From the NCBI GenBank assembly GCA_016648135.1, contig JADDOH010008032.1:88687-152686 (forward strand): a stretch of 64,000 bases of DNA, read 5' to 3'. Positions 1 through 11,010 of the stretch are shown here, in pieces. Below the pieces are notes generated by a model. That model was not told the DNA's origin, ran no database searches, and was given only the letters and a program-made list of their open reading frames with translations. The stretch's first letter is position 1; the number at the start of each line of letters is the position of its first letter. This stretch comes from Agrypnia vestita. Taxonomy: Eukaryota > Arthropoda > Insecta > Trichoptera > Phryganeidae. A program made the position numbers and the translations under genes.

Positions 1-215
1 ATTTAATATATATACGACTTCCAAAAAATTAGTAAGCATGGTATATTCTATCATGGGTGGTAATGGCGAATGTTACTTTGTGTAAAGTGATCACTTAAGC
101 CAACCATAAGATAGGTCATAAGTCCTATGTACACCCAAATGACTTCTATACCTACTTTCCCATAAGAAATACAGTTTCGTCTCTGTGAGATATCTATAAT
201 ATACATTAATGGTAC
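1..215. repeat. Dispersed repeat DR1, copy 1
   Basis: The sequence reappears, diverged, near 23481-23616, 54200-54412 and 61575-61770. Shared blocks include the ACTTCCAAAAAATTAGTA stretch, the CTTCTATACCTACTTTCCC stretch and a GTCTCTGTGAGA-like end. It has no coding capacity. The copy at 23.5 kb is the closest and has an internal deletion. The left boundary is outside the window. The superfamily is unknown. Confidence 0.55.
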
Positions 216-477
216 ATAAATATGGAAAATGGATCATAGGGAGACAAAATAAAATATTTAACGTTTGTATTATTTGATATTGGTAATTTAAAATAATTTA
301 ATTTCAATTATATATAAATATAGCACTTGTCTAAGATCACTTATGAGTTTACGACTACACGTTAATAATTAAAATATGTCATTCCACAAAGTAACGCCTA
401 TTCAATAAATAGTATTTTGGTTCAATACACATCCAAACGTTAGCATTTATATGTAGGAATAAAATATAAAATGTGCG
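216..477. other. AT-rich spacer, nothing recognised
   Basis: AT-rich DNA with stops in all frames and no recognisable element ends. I see no feature here. Confidence 0.5.
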
Positions 478-725
478 GTATAAAGTCAATGGCAGCAATA
501 TAAAAAAAAATTGAATGCAGTCATCGAGGATTACTAATTTATAATGTACCGAATTCTAGATTTTATAGGAAACATAGACTATTAATTTAAAGGTAACGTG
601 ATTTTGGAAGGGACTGATAAATAAAATCTAGAATTCAGTACATTTTAAATTAGTAATCAACGGTGACTGCATTCAAAATATTTTTTTAACTTTTTGGATA
701 TTGCTGTCTTTGCTTTTATACCCTA
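478..725. mobile_element. Palindromic MITE M1, copy 1
   Basis: A fold-back element with arms at about 510-565 and 623-680. Both arms carry TGCAGTCATCGAGGATTAC-like and CTAGAATTC-like blocks in opposite orientation. The outer ends are also inverted: GGCAGCAATAT on the left and ATATTGCTGTC on the right, next to a TATAAA/TTTATA block. Partial copies lie at 7000-7206 and 31246-31450. It has no coding capacity, so it would depend on a transposase from elsewhere. The superfamily cannot be fixed from the ends. Confidence 0.65.
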
Positions 726-1500
726 CATATGTTATATTTAGTTCGGATGTTATAGCAAAATGATCGCCTTACTAAACCATGACATGCGCAGTACGAAAAT
801 ATGTACGAAAATATTAATGTATTGTCATAGGTTCACGGCGATGGGAGACAAATAAAAAAACATAAAATTAATTTTATTATTTAATAATCAAAGTCACTGG
901 AAACGAATTTAATTGGGGCACTGTTTTTTAATTCACACAATTTAGCACTAATCACTTTGGAATCTGTGGAACACTTTATACTTGTGTTTCTAAAATATTT
1001 GAACGTCTATGGTCACACTTATTTTCTATTAAAACTTCTATTAATGAAATTCTATAGAACTGTCATAATAAACTGTTAAGCACAGCGGTTACGTTGCTCC
1101 TTAAATAGGGAATATCGTTTCGCAATGTTTCGAGAATGACCGATTTACTTCTAAACATTTTCAGTAATTTATAATTTACTGTAAAACGTCCAGAGCGATG
1201 TAAATTCCTCGATACGAGTAATTCTTTCCATTATTATCAGCGACAGTATTTATAACAAATGATAAGCTTCTTGGTGTAAAAAAATTAGCTAGTTAATTAA
1301 AAAATTAATTAGTAGCTTGTTGATAGTCACGACACGTTTTAGACAGTGGATTATAAAATGTTAAATTAGAATTGTATACTGGTTAATGGAATGTGCGGAA
1401 GTTCTTCAGTGATAATTGTGACTGCAAAATTAATCTTCTGTATGATTGCTTGTATTAACTCAGATATTACGTTTTTTACATTCTTTCTCACCGGTTTATA
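726..1500. other. AT-rich spacer, nothing recognised
   Basis: No open frame of note and no element ends recognised. Confidence 0.5.
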
Positions 1501-1504
1501 TTAA

Positions 1505-2411
1505 GGGGGGGGTAAGGTTTTTAACTTTTTTTTTTGCATTTTATTTTTAATTTTTTAAATGAATGTATAACATCGCAAGAATATTGTGTCAAAATTTCAA
1601 GTAAATCGGAGCAAAATTGACGAAATTATGAACATTTGAGCGATACTCTGACTGATTTTCTATACCTGCTCAGGCAGCTAAGAGACGCGCTCACCTGAGG
1701 ACTACCGGACGTGCTATTGTATTAGAAGAGTTTTGCGTAGACAAGGACAAAAAGATGCTGATGATGAAAGCTCTTTGCCGTGTGAACATGGCATCGACGA
1801 TTATGTGTAAGTATAAAATAAGTGTTGAGTTTTATTTTGAATTTTACAGTGTGCAAAAATTTAAATCGTTTTCCCCACATCTCACGTTTTCAAAGTCGGT
1901 GTCCATCATAACTTCAAAACTACTGCAACGATCCTTTTGAAATTTTGAACACTATTTCTGTACATAATTTACGAGGTAACGCTGGAGACTTTTTTTCAAA
2001 TTTGTTATTAATTTTTATTTTTTAATAACAAATTAGTCGATATTTTTCGCAAAAAATCGCGTTTTTCCCTTCAAAGTGTTCCAAAAAATTGAAAAATTGA
2101 AATTTCAAAAAACCCTCCCAGCGTTACCTGGGAAAATCTATTATCTAACGAATGAACTTTGATTTTTTGATTTCAGATGATCTAGCACCAAGTTATGATG
2201 GACACCGCAATTCTACTTTTTTCCGAGACACGTCCGAATAATTGCTGCCATTGCCGTATTTTTTAATATTTCGTCTTGAAAATTTTACACAATATTCTTC
2301 AAATGTCATGCTTTAATGTACCATTAGTTTTAATAGAGATTTTAACTGTGTCGCCACAAAAAAATTACAAAAACATGCCTTTTTTTTTGTACGAATTAAC
2401 CTTACCCCCCC
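1505..2411 (+). mobile_element. piggyBac-like non-autonomous element, copy 1
   Basis: About 907 bp that matches 27332-28228 on the opposite strand over its full length. The left end, GGGGGGGGTAAGGTT, follows a TTAA at 1501-1504. The right end is the inverted AACCTTACCCCCC. No TTAA follows on the right; instead GTAAGGTTAATTCGTAC repeats the element's own end in inverted orientation, so this boundary is rearranged. TTAA targets with G/C-run termini are typical of piggyBac-type elements. No transposase is present. Inside lies an exon-like segment, 1678-1806, with a 3' splice-site-like AG before it and GTAAGT after it. In this copy the reading frame is broken by indels. Confidence 0.65.
1678..1806 (+). 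other. Exon-like cassette in piggyBac-like element (broken frame)
   Basis: Preceded by a pyrimidine-rich stretch ending in CAG (1675-1677) and followed by GTAAGT (1807-1812). It corresponds to 27931-28056 in the other copy, where one frame is open across the whole segment. Here small indels around 1724-1735 shift that frame. A captured host exon is possible but unproven. Confidence 0.35.
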
Positions 2412-2623
2412 TGTAAGGTTAATTCGTACATAAACATGGCTAAATCCAAGATAATGGTCGCATTGCATATACAACGAAAATGAGTATTTCACTTATTTAT
2501 TGAATGTGCTAATAACAAAATGAAAAATAATTTACGTTTAAATAGTAAGTATTACATAAGATATTACACTTTAAAGTTCCGAAAAATGCACTGCATATTT
2601 TGACACTTCATAAGCAATATATG

Positions 2624-2698
2624 AGGTTAGGTTAGGTTATTAGGTTTGGTTAGGTTAGGTTATTAAGTTTGGTTAGGTTAGGTTATTGGGTTTGGTTT
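2624..2698 (+). repeat. TTAGG-rich minisatellite, three ~23-bp units
   Basis: Three imperfect units of GGTTAGGTTAGGTTATT followed by A(A/G)GTTT-type ends. The core is (TTAGG)n-like, which is the ancestral insect telomere repeat. With only about 75 bp and AT-rich DNA on both sides it is interstitial, not a chromosome end. It may simply be a GGTTA microsatellite. Confidence 0.6.
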
Positions 2699-2699
2699 G

Positions 2700-3222
2700 T
2701 TTAATTTAGATTACGATTATTTTAGTTAGATTAAATTAACAGGACGTTAAATTATATAGTGAAATACTAATTTTCATTGTATGAACAATGGGACCATCAT
2801 CTTGGATTATTCCTTAAACATTAATAAAATAAAATATTTCTACTTGTTAGTCTAGTTATTAATCACAGTTATTTAATATATTGTAGTAGATTACTCTTCA
2901 GGTTTCTGTGTAGGTTACGATAGCGACGGATTTACACAGCTACTGAAGGTGTTCTGAATTAGTATTTATTTCATTTCCATCAAAACCTTTTCCTTAATTA
3001 AAAATGTCTTCCAGCAACGATAATAATAATTCAAGCTGAAGATATATTGAGTGAAGGACAGATAGGTCTTTTTGCGATGGAAGGATAAACCTTATTAAAC
3101 AACCCCTCTGTTAACCCTGGAACAATCGTATTCTATTTCGAGAGCTCACGTTATTTACGGACGTATTTTCACCCAATAAATGAAATATTATTAGTACCTT
3201 TGCCAATATTTGTATTGTATAT
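2700..3222. other. AT-rich spacer, nothing recognised
   Basis: No open frame or element ends that I can support. Confidence 0.5.
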
Positions 3223-3352
3223 TGTATCAAGTTGGATTAAAATAAAAGTTCGTTTAAAGCATATATTTTTTACGGCAACAGATCGTTTGATGGGTAGAGA
3301 ACAAAAAAATCTATGCTTTTAACGAACTTTTACTTTGATCCAAATTGATACA
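3223..3352. mobile_element. Small palindromic MITE
   Basis: A 130-bp fold-back unit. The left end TGTATCAAGTTGGATTAAAA and the right end, whose reverse complement begins TGTATCAATTTGGATCAAAG, form terminal inverted repeats of about 40 bp with a handful of mismatches. Both arms contain the AAAGTTCGTT block. The spacer is about 45 bp. It has no coding content. A Tc1/mariner-type MITE is plausible from the size and TA-rich flanks, but the target duplication is not clear. Confidence 0.6.
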
Positions 3353-3711
3353 TCCGGGCCTAATAAAACATGTTTCAAGCGAAAAAATTACATTTATTGA
3401 ATCTTGTTATGACACTTTTTATAAAATCACATTATTATTGGTACATAGGACATACATAAGTATTTATTTATGGAATCCATGGATTCACGCAAATTATTGT
3501 ATGTTAAAAGCAATGTCGGCGCTTTTAAACGATGAAAAATGTACTAGAAAACCTAGAACGTCAATGTGTAGACGAAATTATCGAAGCAACGGGAGTGGCA
3601 CTTTAAAGATGGCAAAGTTACGGGGAGGCCTTATTTCGGCAGATAAATGACGCTGGTCGATGATACCGATAACGATCCGAATCAATGACTAACGTTAAAA
3701 AGAGATTGCCA

Positions 3712-3775
3712 ATCCCTAACTAACCGTCAAGCCGTTTTTCTACAGGGGCTGGTCGTCTACTTTTGTACATCTCCT
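3712..3775 (-). mobile_element. Possible 3' tip of a non-LTR retrotransposon
   Basis: CTAACTAACCGTCAAGCCG followed by a TCTACAGGGG block resembles the 3' ends at 40.80 and 44.76 kb, which have CTAACTAACCATCAC, GCCGTTTCCCC and GCAGGGG in the same order. The match covers only about 40 bp and is diverged, so the identity is tentative. Confidence 0.3.
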
Positions 3776-4101
3776 TGGCTGTCGAAGATTTTAACACTTT
3801 GGTAATCTCTTGCTAATGCTTTATAATCTAATTGCTAACCTCATCTACTAAAATCTGCACGAATTCGCTAACGACTAAAATCCCAGAAACAATTTAAGTT
3901 ATAGGAAATTTAACCAAAATTTAATATTTTTCATCTAATTTATTAATTGTTTTAATGTGAATAATGTATTTTTTTTAAAATAATAAGATTGAATGAAGAT
4001 TTGAATATTTTTGAATCATACCACAGTCTGTCAAACGTCATTGCAACAAAATTGGTGAGGACAAAACTCCAGACCCCAGAACAATTTTTAAAAATGTTTT
4101 A

Positions 4102-4714
4102 AGCCATGTATTATATTATGATGACAGCTGCGTATCTATTTAAACTTGCCGCCCGGTGAGGTTATGATGACAGCTGCGTATCCATTTATTTTAATGAGTT
4201 TATCGAAACGTAAGAGGAGAAAAGGTGGTGGGTGCGAAATTATTTACTGCAAAGAGAAAGAAGGATGGATATTCTATGCGATCTTCGAATGTCTGACGGA
4301 TCTTTTTGACAATTTATTTCAAATAATCGGGACTTCCATAGCCAAGCAAGACAATATTAAGGAACGCTGTTGGCCCTCACGTCATTTTATTTTTATATTC
4401 ACGGTTTGAAGTGTCCCACAAAATTGTAAGGCTTTGGCAGAGCGCGATGAGTTGGAGAACAATTTCGTTTCCCCACACCAATGTCATGTTGACGGATATA
4501 GCGCATGCGCATTCACTTGTAAACATACCACGTGGTACTGACGCGCAGCGTGATGTCGCCGTGAGCTCGCTTGGGTACCGTGCGCATGGCAACGTTGCCG
4601 CGGTACGTAGAAATGCCCCGCTAGCAGAATGCAGTGCGCGACGTTGCAACGTCACGTAGACTCTATGCCGCGCGTGATGTTGAGGGGCATTTGTCCCCTA
4701 GTGAATACATGGCT
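4102..4714 (+). mobile_element. PIF/Harbinger-derived element, copy 1
   Basis: Flanked by TTA on both sides (4099-4101 and 4715-4717), the 3-bp target expected for PIF/Harbinger. The right terminus ends CTAGTGAATACATGGCT. The left terminus keeps only AGCCATGTATT, so its inner part is lost. The first half (about 4146-4340) is homologous to the transposase-like frame at 21934-22272 but is frameshifted. The second half is CpG-rich and matches the second half of the 21.8 kb copy (CATACCACGTGGTACTGA block near 4525). It is non-autonomous. Confidence 0.75.
4146..4409 (+). pseudogene. Broken Harbinger transposase N-terminal fragment
   Basis: An 87-residue frame with a basic KRKRRK run (residues 22-27) after a start of the type M-P-P-G-E-V-M-M. 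Compared with the 21.9 kb copy, the WWVRKYLLQ block is lost through a frameshift; the frame reads GGGCEIIYCKEKEGWIF instead. The later FDNLFQIIGTSIAKQD piece corresponds to FENLLQMIGSSI. The basic N-terminus, tryptophan-rich block and (F/L)xxLLxxIG helix are what insect Harbinger transposases show before the DDE core. The core itself is absent, so this cannot be active. Confidence 0.5.
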
Positions 4715-5639
4715 TTATTCCCTCGTGTCGTAGCACAGAAATGCCCCAAGCTACAAAGCTGTTTCGCTTCAAAATAGAATGATGCCCTTTCATCAGAGAA
4801 ATACAAAGCGCAGGTTTTGTTAGAACGCGCTGTCCGTATCAAAATAGTCCAGAAACATAAGCGCAATCAAAACCACAATTGCAGAGGCACTGTGACAAAC
4901 ACATATAGAATGATGGTGTTGTCTCGGTTGGTCCATCAACTGGATGATTTATCCCATAGCGAGTTCTTCCGGGTTAGATGGCGCCAACAGCTGGTCTGGT
5001 TTTATTTGTCTCACAGCCTTACGAATTGGCAGTATTAGTTTTCTCACGCCAGAGAAAATCCTGTTAATAAAGATTATGTAACGTATCCTCACTGCTAATT
5101 ACAGATCCTTTATATTATTTCTGAATGAATCCGTAACCAAGCGACGGCTTTCAAATGAATGTGATTTTTGTACATATTACAGTATTTTTAAAACATTGGT
5201 TTGTATTAGTTGTGGAATAAATACAAGTACATATTTATTTATTCTTAATGAGAACAAGATGAATATGTCACTCTGTAGGTATTTTATTTCTTGAATTTTT
5301 TTATATACATATTTTATCCGTTGACGTCGTCGTTTTTAATCGGGATACTAAATGGTTGACTGAATTGCATCCCGAGAGACCCCGTTCGGATCCAGAATTT
5401 CACGAATATTCCAAAGTTTGTTTGTTTTAATATATTCGATATGCTTTTTGCATTTACGCTTTGTATTTTCTTAGTGGGTGCTTTATAGCTAACAAAACTA
5501 ATTAAAAATTCTATTCTTTGGCGAGGGCTACACGTGCCTTCCCGAGTTCTTAAATTATCATTTTGAATAGTTAACAGGTCCAATAATTTGTTTGGATCAT
5601 TAATAAAATATTGATATAATAAATACGTAAAGTTTGCAA
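4715..5639. other. Spacer, nothing recognised
   Basis: The DNA is somewhat less AT-rich up to about 5040, then AT-rich. Short open frames (60-90 codons) occur on both strands but resemble nothing and have no codon pattern that I trust. Confidence 0.45.
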
Positions 5640-5803
5640 TACTTTTTTTTACGCTTCAACATGCCAGGAGGCTCAATTACAAAAGCGAAATACATCACAA
5701 AATACCCAGGCTTCGGTAAATCATAAAGATTTAATTGTGACCTCACCGGAAATCGAACCCGGAACCCTCGAAGTGAGAAGCCTGTGTCATAGTCACTGTG
5801 CTT
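5640..5803 (-). mobile_element. tRNA-derived SINE, minus-strand copy
   Basis: On the minus strand it runs from AGCACAGTGACTATGAC through GCTTCTCAC, a B-box GGGTTCGATTTCC (complement of 5748-5760) and GGTGAGGTCACAATTAA to a ...TGTTGAAGCGT tail. It aligns along its length with 9686-9886. The internal RNA polymerase III promoter boxes and lack of coding identify a SINE. The extreme 5' end is missing relative to the plus-strand copy. Confidence 0.75.
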
Positions 5804-6037
5804 TGAAAAATTGAAAGAACCCAAGGACATTACTTTTTAGTCTTTTTTTTCATACCTTTAAGTATTTTTTATCTCCGAGTTCTTTAATTTTTCTGATTCC
5901 TTTTTTTTCATAGTCGTTTTCTTTTCCTCACTGTTCTTTCTTTATTTCATATTCTTATGTCAATTTAATGACATTACGCCGTATAAATTGGATTGCTAGA
6001 CTGTAAATATTACTATAGGGCGATTCCATTATCAGAC

Positions 6038-6110
6038 CTAATGGTGGATCCTGCAATGAGATCCGAAACGTTGACCAGAGAGATCGATACACGGCTGAAT
6101 ATCCGATAAA
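6038..6110 (+). mobile_element. Degraded hammerhead-type repeat, family F
   Basis: CTAATGG, then GGATCC-TGCAAT-GAGATCC, then GAAAC (6065-6069), followed by GTTGACCAGAGAGATCG and a CACGGCTGAATATCC block. It matches the arms of the hairpin at 24553-24738 and the ends of the element at 55729-56220. In the 24.6 kb copy the first box is CTGATGA; here it is CTAATGG, so the motif has decayed. Confidence 0.5.
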
Positions 6111-6999
6111 AGTACACATATAACATTTATTCTAGTTCTAGACGATTTTATACAAATGTTGCCTTTACGTATGCTGCCTATCTGCCTGAGATTTACCCCG
6201 TAATACGTCTATTTCCCTTGGATGTGTCTTTATCCTTTCTATCTCGTCTTCAACGTAATGGTCCAAAATTATGCGAATATATAAACATAAACCTACCAGT
6301 CCCTCTTTATATATTTTTATCATATTATCCCTAAGGGATGGTAATGTAATGCAAAGTTAACGCGCTATTTTTCCCTTCGTTGCTAATTCGGCTTAAGTGA
6401 TATTTCTTCGAATCTTTCTTATAATATAAATAAATTTATCATCCCCTTCTTACGAGACTAAATTCCTTTATTTCATATTCAGGTAAACACATTTACATAA
6501 TGCGTCCTCATTTGCAGCTCCCCTCGCGTAAAGAAAAACCAAGGTAAGTAATTTCAAGCCTTAAAACAGTCGTAACATTAGCCGAATTATTTTTAATTTA
6601 ATATTCAGACCGCGCTATGTATTATCTGTATAATTGAAATTTGTAATAATATCATGTCTAGATTTAAATTATTCAGAATATAGTTGAAAATTAATGTTAT
6701 GTGTTAAAGTGGTGTTCGTAGAATATTTCGTAGACGATTTCCACCATTTCTTTGGTTCATAACCGGGCACAGACTATGGCTTGTTTCCGAGAAAAATAGA
6801 GCTACGACCAGAACTTAATGGACTTTTTTCGGATTATGATTTGCTTTTGGCGCTTTTAGTAACGTATGATATGTTTTAAGAAATCATTCAACTAAAATCA
6901 ACTGAAATGTATTATAAATTATCATTATTTGTAAATATTTTTCCAAATAATGTTTTCAAATGTATTTACCAAAAAAATGAATACGATTATTACTAAACT
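6111..6999. other. AT-rich spacer, nothing recognised
   Basis: No supported features. Confidence 0.45.
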
Positions 7000-7206
7000 A
7001 TAATTATTAATTTACTGAACTAATTTATGATGTATTGAATTCGAGATTTGATAGAAAAGATAGCCTATAAATTTACAGGAAACATGATTTTTGAAAGGGA
7101 TACGTACATTAAATCTAGAATTCGGTAGAATTTAAATTAGTAATCCTCGATGATTCCAAAACATTTTATTTTTATTTTTTGGATATTACTGCCTTTGTAT
7201 TTACAC
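7000..7206. mobile_element. Palindromic MITE M1, copy 2 (diverged)
   Basis: Contains the same inverted blocks as 478-725: GTATTGAATTCGAGATTTG on the left, TCTAGAATTCGGTAGAATTT and TTAGTAATCCTCGATGA on the right. The right end is GGATATTACTGCCTTTG, then a TTTACACCC-like end. The left terminal repeat is not recognisable. Confidence 0.55.
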
Positions 7207-8690
7207 CCCACATAGATTTTTCTGTTGTGGCGGTCGGGAGCCGCCGTGGGTCTAGCGGTACGCATTGTGTTAAGTTTTTATATAACGAAACAATGCTCGT
7301 ATTACTAACTGTACATAGACTAACTCAATTGCAAGCTTATATGAAAAGACCTATACCTACGCTGTTTTTCACCTCTTCAATATGAAGAGTCGACTAGGAC
7401 AAAGTCTGGTTGGTCCACACAAAGATGATCTGCAAAGAAGAATTCATAGGAAGCTCGCTATAATCACCTCTTCATTTTGCAGAGAGCTTTTCAGACAGAA
7501 ATACATTTTCCTTAACGTTCATTTGAGAAACATTTCTTCCACGTGAACTACGTGGGCTCTGTTTCCTAAAAGATCTGAATTTAAACTATGGTATCTGACG
7601 TACTTGGTAACATACCATGTGTGTATGTGGCGCCTTTGTTTCTTCGAGGTACTGCCTGCATCTCCGAAAATTATTATATTTCGAGTCAAATTCTGGCATC
7701 AACCAATTTCAGAACAATTCTAACGAATTTTGGATCCTATTAATCATTGGCAAAACCATTTCAATCACGTTCACTCGTCTTCGGTTATAAAAAACATAAT
7801 TGAAAAAACGGCTGACAACATATACTGTAAAATCATACAGCTTTATTCAAAATTTTCACAATTTATTTATATCGCTTAGATTGCTTTGTAAATTAACAAG
7901 CATTATTTATAAAACTAGTTCCGTTATTATATAACTTGACTAAATTACACTTTATTCTACGATTTCCTGACAAAAAATTTCATTTTACAATATCATACTT
8001 AGCTAAATTTTACGCGCATTTTGTAAAAGTCTTATTACTAAACTAGCTCGCGCGTAATGAAGTTATTCTTACTCGTTTTTTTTTGATAAATATCTTTGTG
8101 AAGGAATCTTAATTAAAAACGGAATTTTTTGATAAGAGGGATCCATCCAACACAGTTTCACTCTTGAGAAATAATAGCGCAACACCTTTGATCCTTCACT
8201 TTAAAGTGTCTTCTATTAATTTATTTATATAAATGTTTTAGCGTCATAGATAAAAAAGCAATTACAAATACCTATAATAAATATAAGAAAAAATAGCAAA
8301 TGGGTAGCAAAAGCATGCCGTTATGAGAGAACATCAAACATTATACATATCTACTTAATAAGTGTGATATAGATGAATTATACACAATAAAAAACACCTA
8401 ACAACTTCAAATTATAGATAAACACATCAAATTTTTGAACAATCATGATTCACTTTCAAACTATCTCCTCTTCAACACAAGTACGTTCAGTTGCTTATTG
8501 AAGACTTCTGAACTAATTATCTCCTTCCTGTCGCCAGAAAGTTCATTATCTCCTTCAAACTAGACACCCCCTCAATATTGTCACAAATATACATAAACAC
8601 GCCTGTCCGATCAGTGAGATCTTCAGGCCTTTTTCACGGTAAGTTTTATGACTCCAATCTAAGCTATTTCTCTCCTCTATCTATAATGAT
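7207..8690. other. Spacer, nothing recognised
   Basis: A GC-richer patch at 7225-7265 (GGGAGCCGCCGTGGGTCTAG) has no clear tRNA or SINE structure. The remainder is AT-rich with no open frames of interest. Confidence 0.4.
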
Positions 8691-8738
8691 GGATGACATT
8701 TCGCTATAATGATCAATCATTATAGCGAGACGTCATCC
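8691..8738. repeat. 23-bp arm hairpin
   Basis: GGATGACATTTCGCTATAAT plus GAT (8691-8713) pairs with 8716-8738 at 21 of 23 positions across a 2-base gap. It may be a tiny fold-back MITE remnant. Confidence 0.6.
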
Positions 8739-8885
8739 AAAGACGGCAACCTTGATATACTCTTCATGACACAAGCTCAGTCCAAAATCGAAATATTGAT
8801 AAACTTGGTTGACGGTCGCTTAGGCGTGTAATACATGCTCGTCATAGACACACGGTGTTGACCTTGTAACCCGTGCACTCGCCGT

Positions 8886-9345
8886 AAACTTGTTAATCTA
8901 GAAATCATTCCAAAATTTTATTTATTGATTTGTGGTTTTCTTTATATTGTTCTGAATTTTTGTTTTGTTTTATAATTTATTTTACCATTAAGACATTCAT
9001 TATAATTAATTTATCATAAAAATTGTGTTGTGTGTTATGTAAAAACTTGCTTATCAAGAACTCGTCCCTGAATTGTATGTACTGATTTGCTACGGTCTTT
9101 ATTTTGTTCTAAATATTATTTAAAATTTATTTTATCATTATGGCATTATTTATTTTTAATTTACCACAAAAAGCGTTTTGCGTATTATGTACAAACTTGT
9201 TAATCTGGAACTCATTCCTAAATTGTATTTGTTTATTTGAGTCAATGTTAACTTCATTCTGTATATTATTTACAATTTGTTTAATCATTAAGTCATTATA
9301 TATTTTTATTAATTTATCATAAAAAGTGTATTGTGTAATTATATC
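8886..9345 (+). repeat. Three diverged tandem repeats of ~150 bp
   Basis: AAACTTGTTAATCTAGAA (8886), AAACTTGCTTATCAAGAA (9043) and AAACTTGTTAATCTGGAA (9193) start three units of 157, 150 and about 150 bp. Each continues with a TTGTATTT...TTTG region, a TTATTTTATCATTA-like block and an AATTTATCATAAAAA-like end. The copies are old, with many substitutions. A 60-codon frame at 9140-9322 spans the repeat junctions and is not credible as a gene. Confidence 0.65.
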
Positions 9346-9685
9346 GTATTCAAAATGTTCATAACATATTTATAGGTACCTTGTACGCTAATGTAACTCT
9401 ATTATAGTCAATAATTGACCTGTTGACGGTCTGTTAAAAAATAAAATAAAAATAAAGTTTCACAGGAAGTCCATAATAGAACTCGAAAACTATATACAGG
9501 AATCCATGCCGTTCTCTACCTGTTCTATTTCTGTGGTATAAAATACATTTTAATAAATAAATTTTTATCAATTGTGTGAGAGAAAAATGCATTTCATTCA
9601 TGCATTTCATTCAAAGTGCTGGATAAGAGATAATGAAATAAAGCGAATGATTTTTACTAAAATAATGCTTTATAAATTAATTAAA

Positions 9686-9886
9686 GGCGGCCCTCGTAGC
9701 CCAGTGGGCATGACTCTAGCTTCTCACACCGAGGGTTCCGGGTTCGATTCTCGGTGAGGTCACAATTAATCCGCGTGATTTAATCAAGCCTGGGTGTTTT
9801 GTGATGTTTTTCGCTTCTGTAATTGGGCCTCTTGGCCTGTTGAAGCATCAAATAAGAATAAAAAAAGAATAAAAATATAAATACAT
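9686..9886 (+). mobile_element. tRNA-derived SINE, plus-strand copy
   Basis: The head begins GGCGGCCCTCGTAGCCCAGT. The A-box-like part is about 9697-9708 and the B box GGTTCGATTC is at 9741-9750, followed by TCGGTGAGGTCACAATTAA. A tRNA-unrelated body (GTTTTGTGATGTTTTTCGC, GGGCCTCTTGGCCTG) ends in AAGCATCAAATAAG and an (AATAAAAA)-type tail. The second copy is at 5640-5803 on the minus strand. Pol III transcription with retrotransposition by a partner LINE is the known mode for such elements. Confidence 0.8.
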
Positions 9887-10544
9887 TATTTTTTGAATTT
9901 CGGGATTTGAATTCTCGCCAATATCATTTATGGTGGCATTTTGGCGACATTCTTATTAGTTCAAATTTAAATTTAAAGTAGAGGCACACTTAATATTTAA
10001 ATTATTTAGAGCATCCACGGTCCGGCAAAAATGTTTTAATGTAATTTAATTTTCTTAAAGTAGAAGAGATTGCAAAATGAAATGCAAATTTTCCCGCCGA
10101 GATTCCCCCGAAATGTAAATAAACAATTGAGTCATGAATATACATGATCGCATCTTCCTGCGCTCACCCCTCGCACGGGGCTGCTGCGTAACTCCCTCTT
10201 CCGGAGCTCGGCAACACGTCATTCAAGGGGTTACAACACCTTGACATTTAAAAAAAAATAACTTGAAGTTCTGGGAATAATTTGAGTCATCACTCATTGA
10301 AAAATTCCAAGAATTGGCCGAGTTATGGCAATTTAAGCTAAGTGTTACTTTTTTACGTTTTTCTCGAATCTCTCTTTTTCAAACTTTTGTGGGTGATATC
10401 CCTGAAACTATAATACTAAACCAATATTGTTAAAATTTTGCACACATCTAACTAATAACATTATATACGATGTTGATTTTTAAAAAAAAAATGTAATTTT
10501 TAACTTGTACGAAAATACGAAAATTACTTTCAAACTTATATATT
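9887..10544. other. Spacer, nothing recognised
   Basis: Includes a small GC-richer patch at 10150-10220. No coding or element evidence. Confidence 0.4.
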
Positions 10545-11010
10545 TTTAACACAATAATTTATACACAACGTTTTATTCCACTTATTTGAGTTATATACAC
10601 TAAGCGCTTTCGATGGGCACAACCATCATCTTCAGAGGCAATATTAGAACTAATTTTAAATCAATATGTCCGACAAATCGAAATTAAAGGGAGGACGTGG
10701 GGGAGGGGGTAGTTATTTATTGAAATATACAACAATAATTAATTTTAACATACAATGATACTTTTCAACATACAATGATACTTACGGTATTTTAATAATG
10801 GGGATGACGCAGGTATTTGATGTTTATTAGGTTATTTTTATTTTTGATTACTTCATTTTTGATTGTCCCCCCCCCCGTCTTCCCTTTAGTTTCTATTTGT
10901 CGGCCATATTGATTTACAATTAGTTCTAATATTGCCTCTGAAGATGATGGTTGTGTCTATCGAAAGAGCTTAGGCTAACGTTGTGAAAAAAAAATCTTGT
11001 GTTAATCATC
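10545..11010. mobile_element. Inverted pair of hammerhead-core repeats (PLE-like)
   Basis: Left arm 10603-10697 and right arm 10876-10970 are inverted copies with about 8 differences in 95 bases. Each arm holds the motif CTGAAGA-T-stem-GAAAG: minus strand 10607-10635 with stem GATGG/CCATC, plus strand 10938-10966 with stem GATGG/CTATC. The outward flanks also resemble each other (AACGTTGTG, TTGTGTTAA). The 180-bp middle contains two copies of CATACAATGATACTT and G/C runs. The head-to-head arrangement is common for Penelope-like element ends. No coding sequence is retained. Confidence 0.6.

Noticed and set aside
8886..9345. CRISPR-like array or satellite monomers
   Set aside because: Only three diverged long repeats with no spacers, in eukaryotic DNA. 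Called a tandem repeat only.
9686..9770. Functional tRNA gene
   Set aside because: The A and B boxes are present but the acceptor stem does not pair, and a SINE body and A-rich tail follow. It is shared with 5640-5803, so a SINE.
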